Of a stretch of DNA of 64,000 bases, positions 52,758 to 62,138 are shown piece after piece. This DNA is from PALSA-693 sp963702305. Lineage in GTDB: Bacteria > Actinomycetota > Acidimicrobiia > Acidimicrobiales > Palsa-688. The stretch is taken from assembly GCA_963702305.1 (NCBI GenBank), contig CAVPBX010000008.1:248001-312000 (forward strand). Reading direction: 5' to 3'. Under the pieces are notes generated by a model. The model had not been told where the DNA came from, did no database searches, and was given only the letters and a program-made list of their open reading frames with translations. The position numbers and the translations under genes were made by a program. The stretch's first letter is position 1; the number at the start of each line of letters is the position of its first letter.

Positions 52758-54518
52758 TCCACTCTGGTCAGCAGCCACGAACCCGAAGGGTGGGCTTCGG
52801 CGCGCCAGCCCTCCCCCACCCAGATGCTGCAGTCCTGCTCGGCGATGACCGCCGGACCCGCCACTACACCGGCGCGGTCGGGGGGCGACAGCCGGCCGGT
52901 ATCGACCGGCGAAGGCCAGCGCGCCGAAGCGCGGATGGCGATCACTTCCACTGGCGTCCCGGCCATGACGAACCCATTTCGCCGTTGGTGCTCGGCCGGG
53001 AAGGCGTCGACTGACCGCACCGTCAGCTCGTGGCTCTGGCCGGCGTAGCGGCAGTCCAGCCAGATCTCGAGGTCGGCGCCTGCGCCCAACGACCCGCCCA
53101 ATCGGTCCGCGGCGACCGCCGCGCCGGCGTGATCCGCAGGGTCCGGCCAGGACCGGACCGCGGTCGATCTGCCGGGGCGCCCCCAGAATGCCGACCGCGG
53201 ACAGCACGCCGGCGCGGGGTGGCACCACCACGGCCGGCATGCCGAGCGAGTCGGCCAGGGCGCAGGCGTGCAGGGGCCCGGCGCCGCCGAAGGCGACCAG
53301 CGCCAGCCCGCCAGGGTCGACCCCGCGCTGCACCGACACGGCCCGCACGGCCTGCACCATGGCGTTGTCGACGACCGCGATCATCCCCTCGGCGGTGACG
53401 CCGGCCGAAGCCAGGGCCCGGCGGGCGGCGGCGGTGTCGAGGCGGCCCAGGCCGGCGATGCCCTCGGGCGGGATGCGCCCAGCCACCAGGTCGGCGTCGG
53501 TGACCGTCGGCTGGGTGCCGCCCCGGCCATAGCAGGCCGGCCCGGGCTCGGCCCCGGCGCTCTGCGGGCCGACGACGAGGGCGCCGCCGGCGTCGACCCG
53601 CCCGATGGACCCGCCGCCGGCGCCGATGGTGTGGACGTCCAATGACGGCATACGGATCGGCAATCCGGCTACCCGCCGCTGGGCGGCCGGCTCGGGCCGG
53701 CCGTCGCGGATGAGGCACACGTCAGTACTGGTCCCGCCCATGTCGAAGGTGACGCAAGCCGCGAAGCCGGCCGCGGCCCCGGCCTGGGACGCGGCGAGCA
53801 CCCCCCCGGCCGGACCTGACAACAGCAGGCTCACCGGCCGGGCGGCGGCGTCCGCCAGAGGGACGAGGCCGCCCGCGGACGTCAGCACCAGCACTTCGGG
53901 TGCGAGGGGGCGCAACCCCGCCAGGTAGGCAGCGCACGGCCGGCGCAGGTAGGCGTCGACCACGGTCGTCACCGTCCGTTCGTAGTCGCGGTATTCGGGC
54001 GACACGTCGGTGGAGCACACCACCATGATTCGCTCCTCGAGGGCCGCGGCCACCGCCCGTTCCTGTTGCGGGTTGCGGTCGGCGTGGAGGAGGGTGACGG
54101 CCACCGCGTCCAGGTCGGAGGGCAAATCGGGCATGACCCCCACGGGGGCCACCTCTTTCCCCGAGGCATCGAGCCGGCCGGGCACCTCGAAGCGGAGGGC
54201 GCGCGGCACCAGCGGCTCGGGACGGTCGGCCCAGATGTCGTACAGCGAGGGGCGGGTCTGGCGGGCGATCTCGATCCCGTCGCGGTGGCCCTCGGTGGTG
54301 ATGAGCGCCACCCGGCCGCCCCGCCGCTCCAGGAGGGCGTTCGTCGCCACCGTGGTGCCGTGGGCCAGGACGCCGGCGCCGCCGGCCCGGCGCACTCCGG
54401 CCGCGATCGGCTGGGTCGGGTCGGCGGGGACGGACGCCAGCTTGACGACGCGGCCGTCGTCGGTGACGACGTCGGTGAAGGTCCCGCCGGTGTCGACGCC
54501 GACCCGCGCCGGGCTCAC
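52754..54518 (-). CDS. Hydantoinase A / oxoprolinase alpha-type subunit, frameshifted
   Basis: About 587 residues after removing one base from the G3 run 53139-53141 (restoring GPADHAGAAVAADRLGG). ASKHA-type ATP-binding subunit: GVDTGGTFTDVV phosphate loop, HGTTVATNALLER, VTFDMGGTSTDVCL second phosphate loop, and GAGGGSIGRVDAGG. C-terminal beta domain EIWLDCRYAGQSHEL. It is on the short side for the family. GTG 54518 overlaps the RNase HI stop (GTGA); TTGA overlap with HyuB. Confidence 0.9.
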
Positions 54519-55012
54519 CTGCGGCGGGCGGGGCGGTCCGGCGGGCCCAGGCCGGCCGGGGTGCCTTCGCCCTGCCGGCCGCGTTGGGTACTGGCGGCGT
54601 CGACGGCGAGGCGGTCGACGAGGTCGTTCATGAGGTCGCCGCTGTGGCCCTTGACCCAGCGGAACCGGATCCGGCCGGGATCGACCCGGTAGGCGTTGAT
54701 GAGCGGCTCCCACAGGTCCCGGTTGGCGACCGGCTTCTTCTGGCTGTTGGTCCAGCCCCGGGCCAGCCACCCCTCCCACCACCGGTCCCGGAAGCAGTTG
54801 ACGACGTAGGTGGAGTCGCTGACCACCTCGAGGGGGCCGGTGAGCTCGGTGACCGCCTGCAGGGCGGCCTGGATCTCCATGCGCTGGTTGGTGGTGCGGG
54901 CCGCGGGGCCGCTGGCGTAGGGCCCGCCGGGGACGGCCCAGGCCCATCCGCCGGGACCGGGATTCCCGATGCAGGCGCCGTCGGTGTAGACGATGGTCCC
55001 GGCCGGCGTCAC
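54515..55012 (-). CDS. rnhA: Ribonuclease HI
   Basis: Removes RNA from RNA-DNA hybrids. 165 residues with the four catalytic acids: Asp in IVYTDGACIGNPGPGGW, Glu in NQRMEIQAAL, Asp in VVSDSTYVVN, Asp in NDLVDRLA; the catalytic His is in WVKGHSGD. GTG 55012 begins VTPAGTIVYTDG, the normal distance from the first motif. Coupled by GTGA overlap to hydantoinase A, an odd operon partner. A basic/Pro-rich C-terminal tail of ~20 residues is extra. Confidence 0.93.
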   Translation of the reverse strand: MTPAGTIVYTDGACIGNPGPGGWAWAVPGGPYASGPAARTTNQRMEIQAALQAVTELTGPLEVVSDSTYVVNCFRDRWWEGWLARGWTNSQKKPVANRDLWEPLINAYRVDPGRIRFRWVKGHSGDLMNDLVDRLAVDAASTQRGRQGEGTPAGLGPPDRPARRR

Positions 55013-55142
55013 CAGGCGTCGAGGGGTTCCGGGCGCGCCATGCTCCGATCCTGTCACGGCGCAGGCGGCGGCGTCACCTCGTCGGAGGCGAGGTTCGGAA
55101 GTCTTGCACCGCTCCCTCCGGATTGAGCGCGACGATAGGGGG

Positions 55143-57848
55143 GTGATTTTCGACGGGTTCTCGCACCAGCTACCGGACATCGACCCTGAGGAGACGGCCG
55201 AGTGGATCGACTCGTTTGACGCCATACTCGACGCCAGGGGCAAGACCCGGGCCCGGTTCCTGCTCATGAAGCTGCTCGAGCGGGCCCGGGCCAACCAGGT
55301 CGGCTTCCCCGCCACCGTGTCGACTCCGTATGTCAACACCATCCCGCCCGACCAGGAGCCGTGGTTCCCCGGCGACGAGCACATCGAACGCCGCATCCGG
55401 GCCTACATCCGCTGGAACGCCGCCATCATGGTGGTGCGCGCCAACCATGCGGCGGAGGGCATCGGCGGCCACCTGGCCACGTACGCCAGCTCGGCCAGCC
55501 TCTACGAGGTCGGTTTCAACCATTTCTTCCGGGGCAAGGCCAACGGCGGCGCCGGCGACCAGGTGTACTTCCAGGGGCACGCCGCACCCGGCATCTACGC
55601 CCGGGCCTTCCTGGAGGGCCGGCTCAGCGAGGACCAGCTCAAGTACTTCCGCCTGGAGCTGCAGGGCCATCAGGCCGGGGTCGGCGGTCTGTCGTCGTAC
55701 CCGCATCCGCGGCTGATGCCGGACTTCTGGGAGTTCCCGACGGTGTCGATGGGGCTGGGCCCGCTGAACGCCATCTACCAGGCCCACTTCAACCGGTACC
55801 TCCACCACCGCCGCATCACCGACACCTCACAGAGCCGGGTGTGGTGCTACCTGGGCGACGGCGAGTGCGACGAGCCCGAGACCCTGGGCGCCCTGTCGCT
55901 GGCCGGCCGGGAGCAGCTGGACAACCTCATCTTCGTGGTCAACTGCAACCTGCAGCGCCTGGACGGACCGGTACGCGGCAACGGCAAGATCATCCAGGAG
56001 CTGGAGGCCACCTTCCGCGGCGCGGGCTGGAACGTCATCAAGGTGGTGTGGGGCGGCAAGTGGGACGAGCTGTTGGCCCGCGACGTCGACGGGGTGCTGC
56101 TCAACAAGATGAACACCACCGTCGACGGCGAGTTCCAGAAGTACGCCACTGAGGACGGCGCCTACATCCGGGAGCACTTCTTCGGTCCCGACCCGCGGCT
56201 GCGGGCCCTCGTCGAGCACCTCTCCGACGACGACCTGCGCAACCTGCCGCGCGGCGGCCACGACTACCGCAAGCTGTACGCGGCGTACAAGGCGGCCACC
56301 GAGACCACCGGCCAGCCCACCGTGATCCTGGCCAAGACGGTCAAGGGCTGGACGCTCGGCCCCGAGATCGAGGCCCGCAACTCCACCCACCAGATCAAGA
56401 AGATGACCGCCGCCCAGCTCAAGCTGCTGCGGGACCGGCTCTATCTGCAGGACGAGATCTCCGACGCGGCGTTGGAGAAAGGCGAACCGCCCTTCTACTG
56501 CCCGCCGGCGGACTCGGTCGAGTACCAGTACATGATGGAACGCCGCCAGGGTCTCAACGGCTCGCTCCCGCACCGGGTGGTGCGCGCCAAGCCGCTGCCC
56601 GCCCCGGGCGAGAAGGCCCTGGCCGAGTTCGACACCGGCTCCGGCAAACGGGCGGTGTCGACGACGATGGCCTTCGCGGTGATGCTGCGCAACCTCCTGC
56701 GGGACAAGAACCTGGGGCAGCGGATCGTCCCGATCATCCCCGACGAAGCCCGGACCTTCGGCATGGACGGCCTGTTCAAGGAAGTCAAGATCTACGCCCC
56801 GCTCGGCCAGCTGTACGAACCGGTCGACTCCAAGCTGATGCTGACCTACTCCGAGGCACGCGACGGCCAGATCCTGGAGGAAGGCATCAGCGAGGCGGGC
56901 GGCATGGCCGACTTCACCGCCGCCGGAACCGCCTACGCCACGTGGGGCCAGCCCATGATCCCGTTTTTCATCTTCTACTCCATGTTCGGCTTCCAGCGGG
57001 TGGGTGACCTCATCTGGTCCTTTGGTGACATGCGCGGCCGGGGCTTCCTGCTCGGCGGCACCGCGGGCCGCACGACGCTCCTGGGCGAGGGGTTGCAGCA
57101 CGACGACGGCCACTCGTTGCTGCTGGCCTCGACCGTCCCCAACGTGCAGGCCTACGACCCGGCCTTCGCCTACGAGGTGGCGGCCATCGTCGCCGACGGC
57201 ATCACCCGCATGTACGGGCCGCAGCCGGAAGACATCTTCTACTACCTGACCCTCTACAACGAGAACTACCAGATGCCGCCCCGACCCGACGGGGTGGAGG
57301 AGGGGATCTTGCGGGGCCTGTACCGCTTCGCCGCCGCGCCCGAGGGCCCGACCCGCCAGGCCACCATCCTGTTCTCCGGCAGCGCCTCCCAGGCCGCCCT
57401 GGAAGCCCAACAGCTCCTGGCGTCGGAACACGACGTGGCCGCCGAGCTGTGGTCCGCGACCAGCTACAAGGCCCTGCGGGAGGACGCCCTCTCTGTCGAG
57501 CGGTGGAACCGCCTGCACCCCAGCCTCCAACCCCGCACCCCATACGTCACCGAGGCCCTCGGCGTCGCCGGCGGCCCCATCGTGGCGGTCACCGACTACA
57601 TGAAGGCCGTCCCCGACCAGGTCGCCCGCTGGGTGCCCGGCCATTTCGTGCCGCTCGGCACCGACGGGTTCGGTCGCAGCGACACCCGGGAGGCCCTGCG
57701 CCGCCACTTCGAGACGGACGCCGCCCACGTGGTCGTCGCGGTCCTCGACGGGCTGCGAGCCGCCGGCGACGCCAAGGCGGCCGAGGTGCAGAAAGCGGTC
57801 GAGCGGTACGGCATCGACGCCGACGCCCCGGACCCTCGCGTCAGCTGA
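55143..57848 (+). CDS. aceE: Pyruvate dehydrogenase E1 component, homodimeric
   Basis: TPP-dependent decarboxylation of pyruvate and transfer to the lipoyl group of E2. 901 residues, standard for AceE. Features: STPYVNTIPPDQEPWFPGD near the start, IRWNAAIMVVRAN, GGHLATYASSASLYEVGFNHF region, TPP motif from GDGECDEPETLGALS to NLIFVVNCNLQRLDGPV, and ARTFGMDGLFKE, FTAAGTAYATWGQPMIPF in the pyrimidine domain. GTG 55143 is placed after a GGGGG run. E2, E3 and lipoylation genes are at 24-29 kb. Confidence 0.95.
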   Translation: MIFDGFSHQLPDIDPEETAEWIDSFDAILDARGKTRARFLLMKLLERARANQVGFPATVSTPYVNTIPPDQEPWFPGDEHIERRIRAYIRWNAAIMVVRANHAAEGIGGHLATYASSASLYEVGFNHFFRGKANGGAGDQVYFQGHAAPGIYARAFLEGRLSEDQLKYFRLELQGHQAGVGGLSSYPHPRLMPDFWEFPTVSMGLGPLNAIYQAHFNRYLHHRRITDTSQSRVWCYLGDGECDEPETLGALSLAGREQLDNLIFVVNCNLQRLDGPVRGNGKIIQELEATFRGAGWNVIKVVWGGKWDELLARDVDGVLLNKMNTTVDGEFQKYATEDGAYIREHFFGPDPRLRALVEHLSDDDLRNLPRGGHDYRKLYAAYKAATETTGQPTVILAKTVKGWTLGPEIEARNSTHQIKKMTAAQLKLLRDRLYLQDEISDAALEKGEPPFYCPPADSVEYQYMMERRQGLNGSLPHRVVRAKPLPAPGEKALAEFDTGSGKRAVSTTMAFAVMLRNLLRDKNLGQRIVPIIPDEARTFGMDGLFKEVKIYAPLGQLYEPVDSKLMLTYSEARDGQILEEGISEAGGMADFTAAGTAYATWGQPMIPFFIFYSMFGFQRVGDLIWSFGDMRGRGFLLGGTAGRTTLLGEGLQHDDGHSLLLASTVPNVQAYDPAFAYEVAAIVADGITRMYGPQPEDIFYYLTLYNENYQMPPRPDGVEEGILRGLYRFAAAPEGPTRQATILFSGSASQAALEAQQLLASEHDVAAELWSATSYKALREDALSVERWNRLHPSLQPRTPYVTEALGVAGGPIVAVTDYMKAVPDQVARWVPGHFVPLGTDGFGRSDTREALRRHFETDAAHVVVAVLDGLRAAGDAKAAEVQKAVERYGIDADAPDPRVS

Positions 57849-57879
57849 GCGGCGCCGGCCGGCGCGGTACCGTGGGTCC

Positions 57880-58456
57880 GTGGTTGCCCTCCATCTGAGC
57901 CAGAACCCCGACGCTGACCGCCTCCTGTCCGAGGACCCGCTGGCCCTGCTCATCGGGATGGTCCTCGACCAGCAGGTCCCGCTGGAACGGGCCTTCACCT
58001 CGCCGTTCGATCTGAAAGCGCGGCTCGGCGGCCGTCTCGACGCGGAGGAGATCGCCGGCATGGACCCCGACAAACTGGCCGAGGTGTTCAGCGCCCGGCC
58101 GGCCCTGCACCGCTTCCCCGCGGCGAACGCCAAGCGGGTGCAGGAGCTGTGCCGCATCATCGTCGACGAGTACGGCGGCCGGGCCGACAGCATCTGGCAG
58201 CGACGCGCCCGACGGCGCCGAACTGCTGCGCCGGGTGCGGGCCCTGCCCGGGTTCGGCGAGCAGAAGGCCCGCATCTTCGTGGGCTTGCTCGGCAAGCAG
58301 CTCGGCGTGCAGCCACCCGGATGGCAGGACGCGGCCGGCCAGTTCGGCGCGGCGGGCACCTATTTCTCCGTGGCGGACATCGTCGACGCCGAGTCGCTCA
58401 CCCGGGTCCGGGCCCACAAGGCCCAGATGAAGGCGGCAGCCAAGAGCGAGACCTGA
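57880..58456 (+). CDS. HhH-GPD-type base-excision repair protein, frameshifted
   Basis: About 191 residues after joining. A compact helix-hairpin-helix glycosylase-fold protein of the actinobacterial 'HhH-GPD-type' group: DPLALLIGMVLDQQVPLERAF (first domain), then VRALPGFGEQKARIFVGLLGKQLGV, which is the helix-hairpin-helix (LPGFGEQKA). The frame breaks at about 58195-58205; removing one base gives SIWSDAPDGAELLRRVRALPG. The canonical catalytic Lys/Asp cannot be assigned with confidence, so glycosylase activity is not certain. It precedes thiS by 4 nt. Confidence 0.82.
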
Positions 58457-58460
58457 GCCG

Positions 58461-58661
58461 GTGGTCGTCATCGCCAACGGCTCGCCGGTGGCGCTCCCCG
58501 ACGGCGCCCGCCTCCCCGATCTGCTGGCGGCCCTGGGCCTGGGTGCCAAATGGGTGGTCGCCGAACGCAATGGCCAAGCCGTCGACCGCGCCGACATGCC
58601 CGCCACCGCCCTCGCCGACGGCGATCGCATCGAGCTGGTCCGGGCCGTGGCCGGTGGCTGA
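58461..58661 (+). CDS. thiS: Sulfur carrier protein ThiS
   Basis: 66-residue ubiquitin-like carrier whose C-terminal Gly-Gly is thiocarboxylated and donates sulfur to ThiG. Beta-grasp pattern VVIANGSPVALPDGARL, WVVAERNGQAVDRAD, LADGDRIELVRAVAGG with the terminal GG intact. Overlaps thiE by 8 nt. It is located 29 kb from thiG, and neither riboswitch nor thiF was seen here. Confidence 0.93.
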   Translation: MVVIANGSPVALPDGARLPDLLAALGLGAKWVVAERNGQAVDRADMPATALADGDRIELVRAVAGG

Positions 58662-59301
58662 CCCCTACGGGCTGCGGGGGCGCCGGCTGTACCTGTGCAC
58701 CGCCGATCGGCCCGATCTGGTCCCGTTCCTGGCCGCCTGCCTGCGGGGCGGCGTCGACCTGGTACAGCTCCGGGACAAGGTCCTCGAGGCCCGGCCCCTG
58801 CTGGCCCGGGCGGAGGTGGCGGCGGAGGTGTGTGCCGACTTCGGCGTGCCATTGATCCTCAACGACCGGCCGGACCTGGCCCTGGCCGGCGACGTCGCCG
58901 GCGTGCACGTCGGGCAGGACGACACTCCGCCCGAGGTGGCCCGGCGCATCCTGGGCCCGCAGCGGATCGTGGGCCTGTCGACGCACGCCCCGGCGGAGTG
59001 GGACGCCGCGGCCGCCGCGCCCGTCGACTACCTGTCCGCCGGCCCGGTGAGCCCGACCCCGACGAAGCCCGGACGGCCGGGGACCGGCCTCGAGTACCTG
59101 TCCTACGCGGCGGAGTCCGCGGCCGGGGCCGCCATCCCGTGGTTCGTCACCGGCGGGGTGACGCCCGAGACGGTGCCGGAGATGGCGGCCGCCGGCGCCC
59201 GCCGATTCGTGGTGGTGCGCTATCTCACCGAGGCGGCCGACCCCGAGGCGGCCGCCCGGCGGCTGCGAGGTCCCATCGACGAGGCGGCGGGCGGAGGGTG
59301 A
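58654..59301 (+). CDS. thiE: Thiamine-phosphate synthase ThiE
   Basis: Joins HMP pyrophosphate and thiazole phosphate to thiamine phosphate. 215-residue TIM barrel: LYLCTADRPDLVPFL, VDLVQLRDK, LILNDRPDLALAGDVAGVHVGQDD over positions about 62-85, LSTHAPAEW, DYLSAGPVSPTPTKPGRPG (phosphate loop) and WFVTGGVTPETVPEM. GTG 58654 is the first start after the thiS core. Confidence 0.94.
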   Translation: MADPYGLRGRRLYLCTADRPDLVPFLAACLRGGVDLVQLRDKVLEARPLLARAEVAAEVCADFGVPLILNDRPDLALAGDVAGVHVGQDDTPPEVARRILGPQRIVGLSTHAPAEWDAAAAAPVDYLSAGPVSPTPTKPGRPGTGLEYLSYAAESAAGAAIPWFVTGGVTPETVPEMAAAGARRFVVVRYLTEAADPEAAARRLRGPIDEAAGGG

Positions 59302-59328
59302 GGCCGGCGGGGGGTGCGGTACCGCCCG

Positions 59329-60154
59329 TCAACCCTGCTGGCGGTCCAGCCAGCCGATGAGGATGGCGATGGCCCGGGGGTCGTGACGGAGCCGGTGGGC
59401 GGCCCCGGGTAGGACCCGCAGCTCCACCTCGCCGTGGGCGGCGTCGGCCAGGGCCCGGGCGTCGAGCACCGGCACCACCTCGTCGTTGGCCCCATGCACC
59501 AGCAGGATGGGCCGGGGCGGGATCTTGCCGATGAGGCTGAGCGGCCGGACCTCCCGCAGCTCGCGGGCCCAGGCGTCCAGGTCGGGGGGGAAGGCCGGAT
59601 CCCGGATCACCCCGGCGGCCCGGGCCTGGGCCACGAACCGGCGGGCGTCCACGGCTCTTTCCGCGAAGTCGGCCGGGGTGGAGAAGGCGGCCACGCCGCG
59701 GACTCTTGGGTCTTCTCCGGCCGCGCACAGCGCCAGGGCGCCCGCCGGCGGCGAACCCGCACATCCACGCGGCGTCGACACCGGGCGTCTGGAGCAGCAC
59801 GTCCGTGGCGGCCTTGAGATCGGTCAACCAGCCGCCGAGCGAGAAGTTGCCCGACGACTGCGCGGTCCCCCGGAAGCTGAAGGTCAGCACCATCCACCCG
59901 GTGTCCGCGGCCAGACGGTCGGCCAACTCGTGGTAGCCCCGATCGGGGTGACCCGAGTCACTCGGCTCCACCGGGAAGCCATGGCAGAGGAGCAGGCCGT
60001 GCCGGCCGGCGCCGCTCGCCGCGGACGGCGCGGGCCGAGCCAGGTGGGCGGCCAGCGTCACGTCGCCCGCCCGGAAGGAAAACGATCCGCCCGCGGCCGG
60101 CGCCTGGCTTACCGGCGCCGGGGCGGCGGGTTGCGGGGGCTTGGCCTTGCTCAC
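59329..60154 (-). CDS. Alpha/beta-hydrolase-fold protein lacking the nucleophilic Ser, frameshifted
   Basis: About 274 residues after removing one base at the C3 run 59741-59743. Alpha/beta hydrolase layout: HGLLLCHGFPVEPSDSGHPDRGY, MVLTFSFRGTAQSSGNFSLGGW, nucleophile elbow MCGFAAGGALAL, LLVHGANDEVVPV and GAAHRLRHDPRAI (acid and His regions). The elbow reads G-F-A-A-G where catalytic members have G-x-S-x-G, so the nucleophile is Ala. It may be a non-enzymatic or altered-mechanism member of the dienelactone-hydrolase-like group. ATG 60154. Confidence 0.82.
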
Positions 60155-60170
60155 GGACCCACTCTCGCGC

Positions 60171-60198
60171 AGCGGGGCCGCCCAGAGGCGACCCCGCT
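60171..60198. terminator. Hairpin upstream of the hydrolase gene
   Basis: AGCGGGG (60171-60177) pairs with CCCCGCT (60192-60198); after one mismatch four more pairs close a 4-nt CAGA loop. It could terminate the minus-strand transcript starting near 60379. No T-run. Confidence 0.45.
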
Positions 60199-60311
60199 AC
60201 AACGTCGTACTGGATTCGGGAAGCGCCGTTTAGTTATCGGGGGGGACCAATGCTCCCGACCGGTGCGTCCCTGGTAACTGGTGTGGATTGACCAGGTGGT
60301 CCAGCGGCCGC

Positions 60312-60373
60312 CTAGCGACCAGCCACCTCCGAGGTCCCACGTCGTTGACTGCTCAGCTGGACCACCTCCTTTC
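60312..60373 (-). other. Mini-ORF behind an extended anti-16S sequence
   Basis: On the minus strand GAAAGGAGGTGGTCCAGC (60373-60356) is complementary at 17 of 18 positions to the 3' tail of 16S rRNA, far more than a normal ribosome site. An in-frame reading from CTG 60356 gives SSQRRGTSEVAGR and stops at TAG 60314-60312. Beyond the TAG the same frame stays open for 25 codons to TAA 60236-60234. Whether this is a translated peptide, an altered start of a longer gene (an insertion error may have created the TAG), or a regulatory RNA is open. The only other content of the 277-bp gap (60155-60431) is the promoter and hairpin listed separately. Confidence 0.4.
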
Positions 60374-60385
60374 CTCGGTACCACG

Positions 60386-60414
60386 ATGGTACCCATACCA
60401 GCCGCAAAGTCCAA
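60386..60414 (-). promoter_or_regulatory. Candidate promoter for the mini-ORF transcript
   Basis: On the minus strand TTGGAC (60414-60409), 17-nt spacer, TACCAT (60391-60386). Transcription would start near 60379, only a few bases before the anti-16S sequence. Confidence 0.45.
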
Positions 60415-60431
60415 GGCATTAGCGTTCGACC

Positions 60432-60950
60432 GTGCCGATCTACGCCCTCGGTGAACGAGTCCCCACCATCCACCCCGACGCCTACGTCCACCCCGACGCC
60501 ACCATCATCGGCGACGTCCGGCTCGGCGCCACCAGCAGCGTGTGGCCGAGCGCGGTGTTGCGGGGTGACTACGGCGCCGTCGTCGTCGGCGACGCCACCT
60601 CCATCCAGGACGGGGCGGTGATCCACGCCACCGCCGAACTGGACACCGTCATCGGCTCGTGGGTCGTCATCGGGCACTTGGCCCATATCGAAGGGGCGAC
60701 GATCGAGGACCGGGCCCTGATCGGGGTGGGGTCGATCGTCCTACACCGCGCGGTGGTCGAGACCGGCGCCACCGTGGCGGCCGGCGCGGTGGTCACGAAC
60801 GACATGCGGGTGCCGGCCCGAGCCCTGGCTGTTGGCGTGCCGGCCACCATCAAAGCGGATCGCTCCCACGCTGAGCTGATCCCGCTCATGGCGCAGGTCT
60901 ATGTCGACAACTGCCAGCGCTACCGCGACGGGCTGCGCCGAATCGGCTAG
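60432..60950 (+). CDS. Gamma-carbonic anhydrase family protein
   Basis: 172 residues of left-handed parallel beta-helix (hexapeptide repeats). The three metal His are present in QDGAVIHAT and VVIGHLAHIEG, along with RGDYGAVVVGDATSIQDGAV (about residues 45-64). The family hydrates CO2 in some members; many bacterial ones (YrdA/PaaY type) have other or unknown roles. GTG 60432 gives the standard N-terminus MPIYALGERVP. Confidence 0.9.
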   Translation: MPIYALGERVPTIHPDAYVHPDATIIGDVRLGATSSVWPSAVLRGDYGAVVVGDATSIQDGAVIHATAELDTVIGSWVVIGHLAHIEGATIEDRALIGVGSIVLHRAVVETGATVAAGAVVTNDMRVPARALAVGVPATIKADRSHAELIPLMAQVYVDNCQRYRDGLRRIG

Positions 60951-60957
60951 CTCCCGA

Positions 60958-62073
60958 TCAGATGCCGATGCGCTGGGCCAGCAGCTCGCGGTGGTAGGTG
61001 GGGTCACCGAACAGCAGCTCGGAGCTCTTGGCCCGCTTGAAGTACAGGTGGGCCGGGTGCTCCCAGGTGAAGCCGATGCCGCCGTGGATCTGGATGTTCT
61101 CGGCGGTGGCGTGGAAGTACGCCTCCGAGCAATAGGACTTGGCGAGGCTGGCAACCACGGGGAGCTCGTCGTTGTCCTCGGCGGCCGCCCAGCCGGCGTA
61201 GTACGCGGCCGACTTGGCCGACTCCACCTCCAGCAGCATGTCCGCGCACTTGTGCTTGATGGCCTGGAAGCTGCCGATGGGCCGGCCGAACTGCACCCGC
61301 ACCTTGGCGTACTCCACCGCCATCTCGAGCACCTTCTGGGCCCCCCCAACCTGCTCGGCCGCCAGGGCCACCGCGGCCAGATCGAGCATCTTGGAGATGG
61401 CGGCCCAGCCCTCCCCGTCGGTGCCGACCAGCTTGGCCGGCGTGGACTCGAAGGCCAGGCGAGCCTGCTTGCGGGTCTGATCCATGGTGGACAGCGGGGT
61501 GACGGTGAGGCCGGCGGCGCCCTTGTCGACAGCGAACACCGATACCCCGGCCGGAGTGCGCGCCGCGACAAGAATCAGATCGGCGGTGTGCCCGTCGAGG
61601 ACGTACAGCTTCTCGCCGGTGAGCGTCCAGCTGTCACCAGATCCCGTCGCCTCCAGGGTGACGCCCGCCTCGTCCCAGCGCCCTGACGCCTCGGCGAGCG
61701 CCACCGTGGCGATGGTCGCCCCGCTGGCGATCCCGGGTAGGTATTCCTTCTTGGCCGCGTCGTCGCCGGAGACCAGGAGCAGGTTGGCCGCCAGGGCCAC
61801 GCTGGCGAAGTAGGGGGCGCACAGCAGCGCCCGGCCCATCTCCTCGAGCACCACGATCAGCTCCACATAGGTGTACCCCGAACCGCCGAACTCCTCCGGG
61901 ATGGCCAGGCCCTGCAGGCCCAGCTGCTCGGCCATCTGGCTCCACACCGCCGGGTCGTACCCCTCGGTCGTCTCCATGAGCCGGCGAACCTCGGTCTCGG
62001 GGGACTTGTCCTCGAGGAAGCGGCGGACCGCCTTGCGGAGTTCTTCCTGCTCTTCACTGAAAGCGAAATTCAC
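60958..62073 (-). CDS. Acyl-CoA dehydrogenase
   Basis: FAD enzyme introducing the alpha-beta double bond in acyl-CoA. 371 residues: N-terminal helices (FAFSEEQEELRKAVRRFLED), GLAIPEEFGGSGYTYVELIVVLEEMGR, mid beta domain, and VRVQFGRPIGSFQAIKHKCADML with IQIHGGIGFTWEHPAHLYFKRAKS (about positions 320-345). This outline fits the actinobacterial FadE group that often works on sterol or unusual acyl-CoAs as heterodimers; the active-site base is not certain. GTG 62073 has an AAGGGGG site. Confidence 0.9.
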   Translation of the reverse strand: MNFAFSEEQEELRKAVRRFLEDKSPETEVRRLMETTEGYDPAVWSQMAEQLGLQGLAIPEEFGGSGYTYVELIVVLEEMGRALLCAPYFASVALAANLLLVSGDDAAKKEYLPGIASGATIATVALAEASGRWDEAGVTLEATGSGDSWTLTGEKLYVLDGHTADLILVAARTPAGVSVFAVDKGAAGLTVTPLSTMDQTRKQARLAFESTPAKLVGTDGEGWAAISKMLDLAAVALAAEQVGGAQKVLEMAVEYAKVRVQFGRPIGSFQAIKHKCADMLLEVESAKSAAYYAGWAAAEDNDELPVVASLAKSYCSEAYFHATAENIQIHGGIGFTWEHPAHLYFKRAKSSELLFGDPTYHRELLAQRIGI

Positions 62074-62138
62074 GCGGCTCTGTCCCCCTTGGGCACGGTC
62101 GATCGTCGACGCTCTTTCTAGTCCATAGGCTGTGGCCC

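Noticed and set aside
54519..54947. N-terminal extension of hydantoinase A over rnhA
   Set aside because: Low-complexity Arg/Pro sequence in an alternative frame of RNase HI; the ASKHA domain starts normally at GTG 54518.
55827..58316. 829-codon open frame antisense to aceE
   Set aside because: A typical antisense shadow of a high-GC gene; the sense strand encodes a complete, well-conserved AceE.
60356..60373. Plus-strand sequence like the 3' end of 16S rRNA (GCTGGACCACCTCCTTTC)
   Set aside because: Nothing upstream resembles 16S rRNA; the motif is better read as an extended ribosome-binding sequence on the minus strand.
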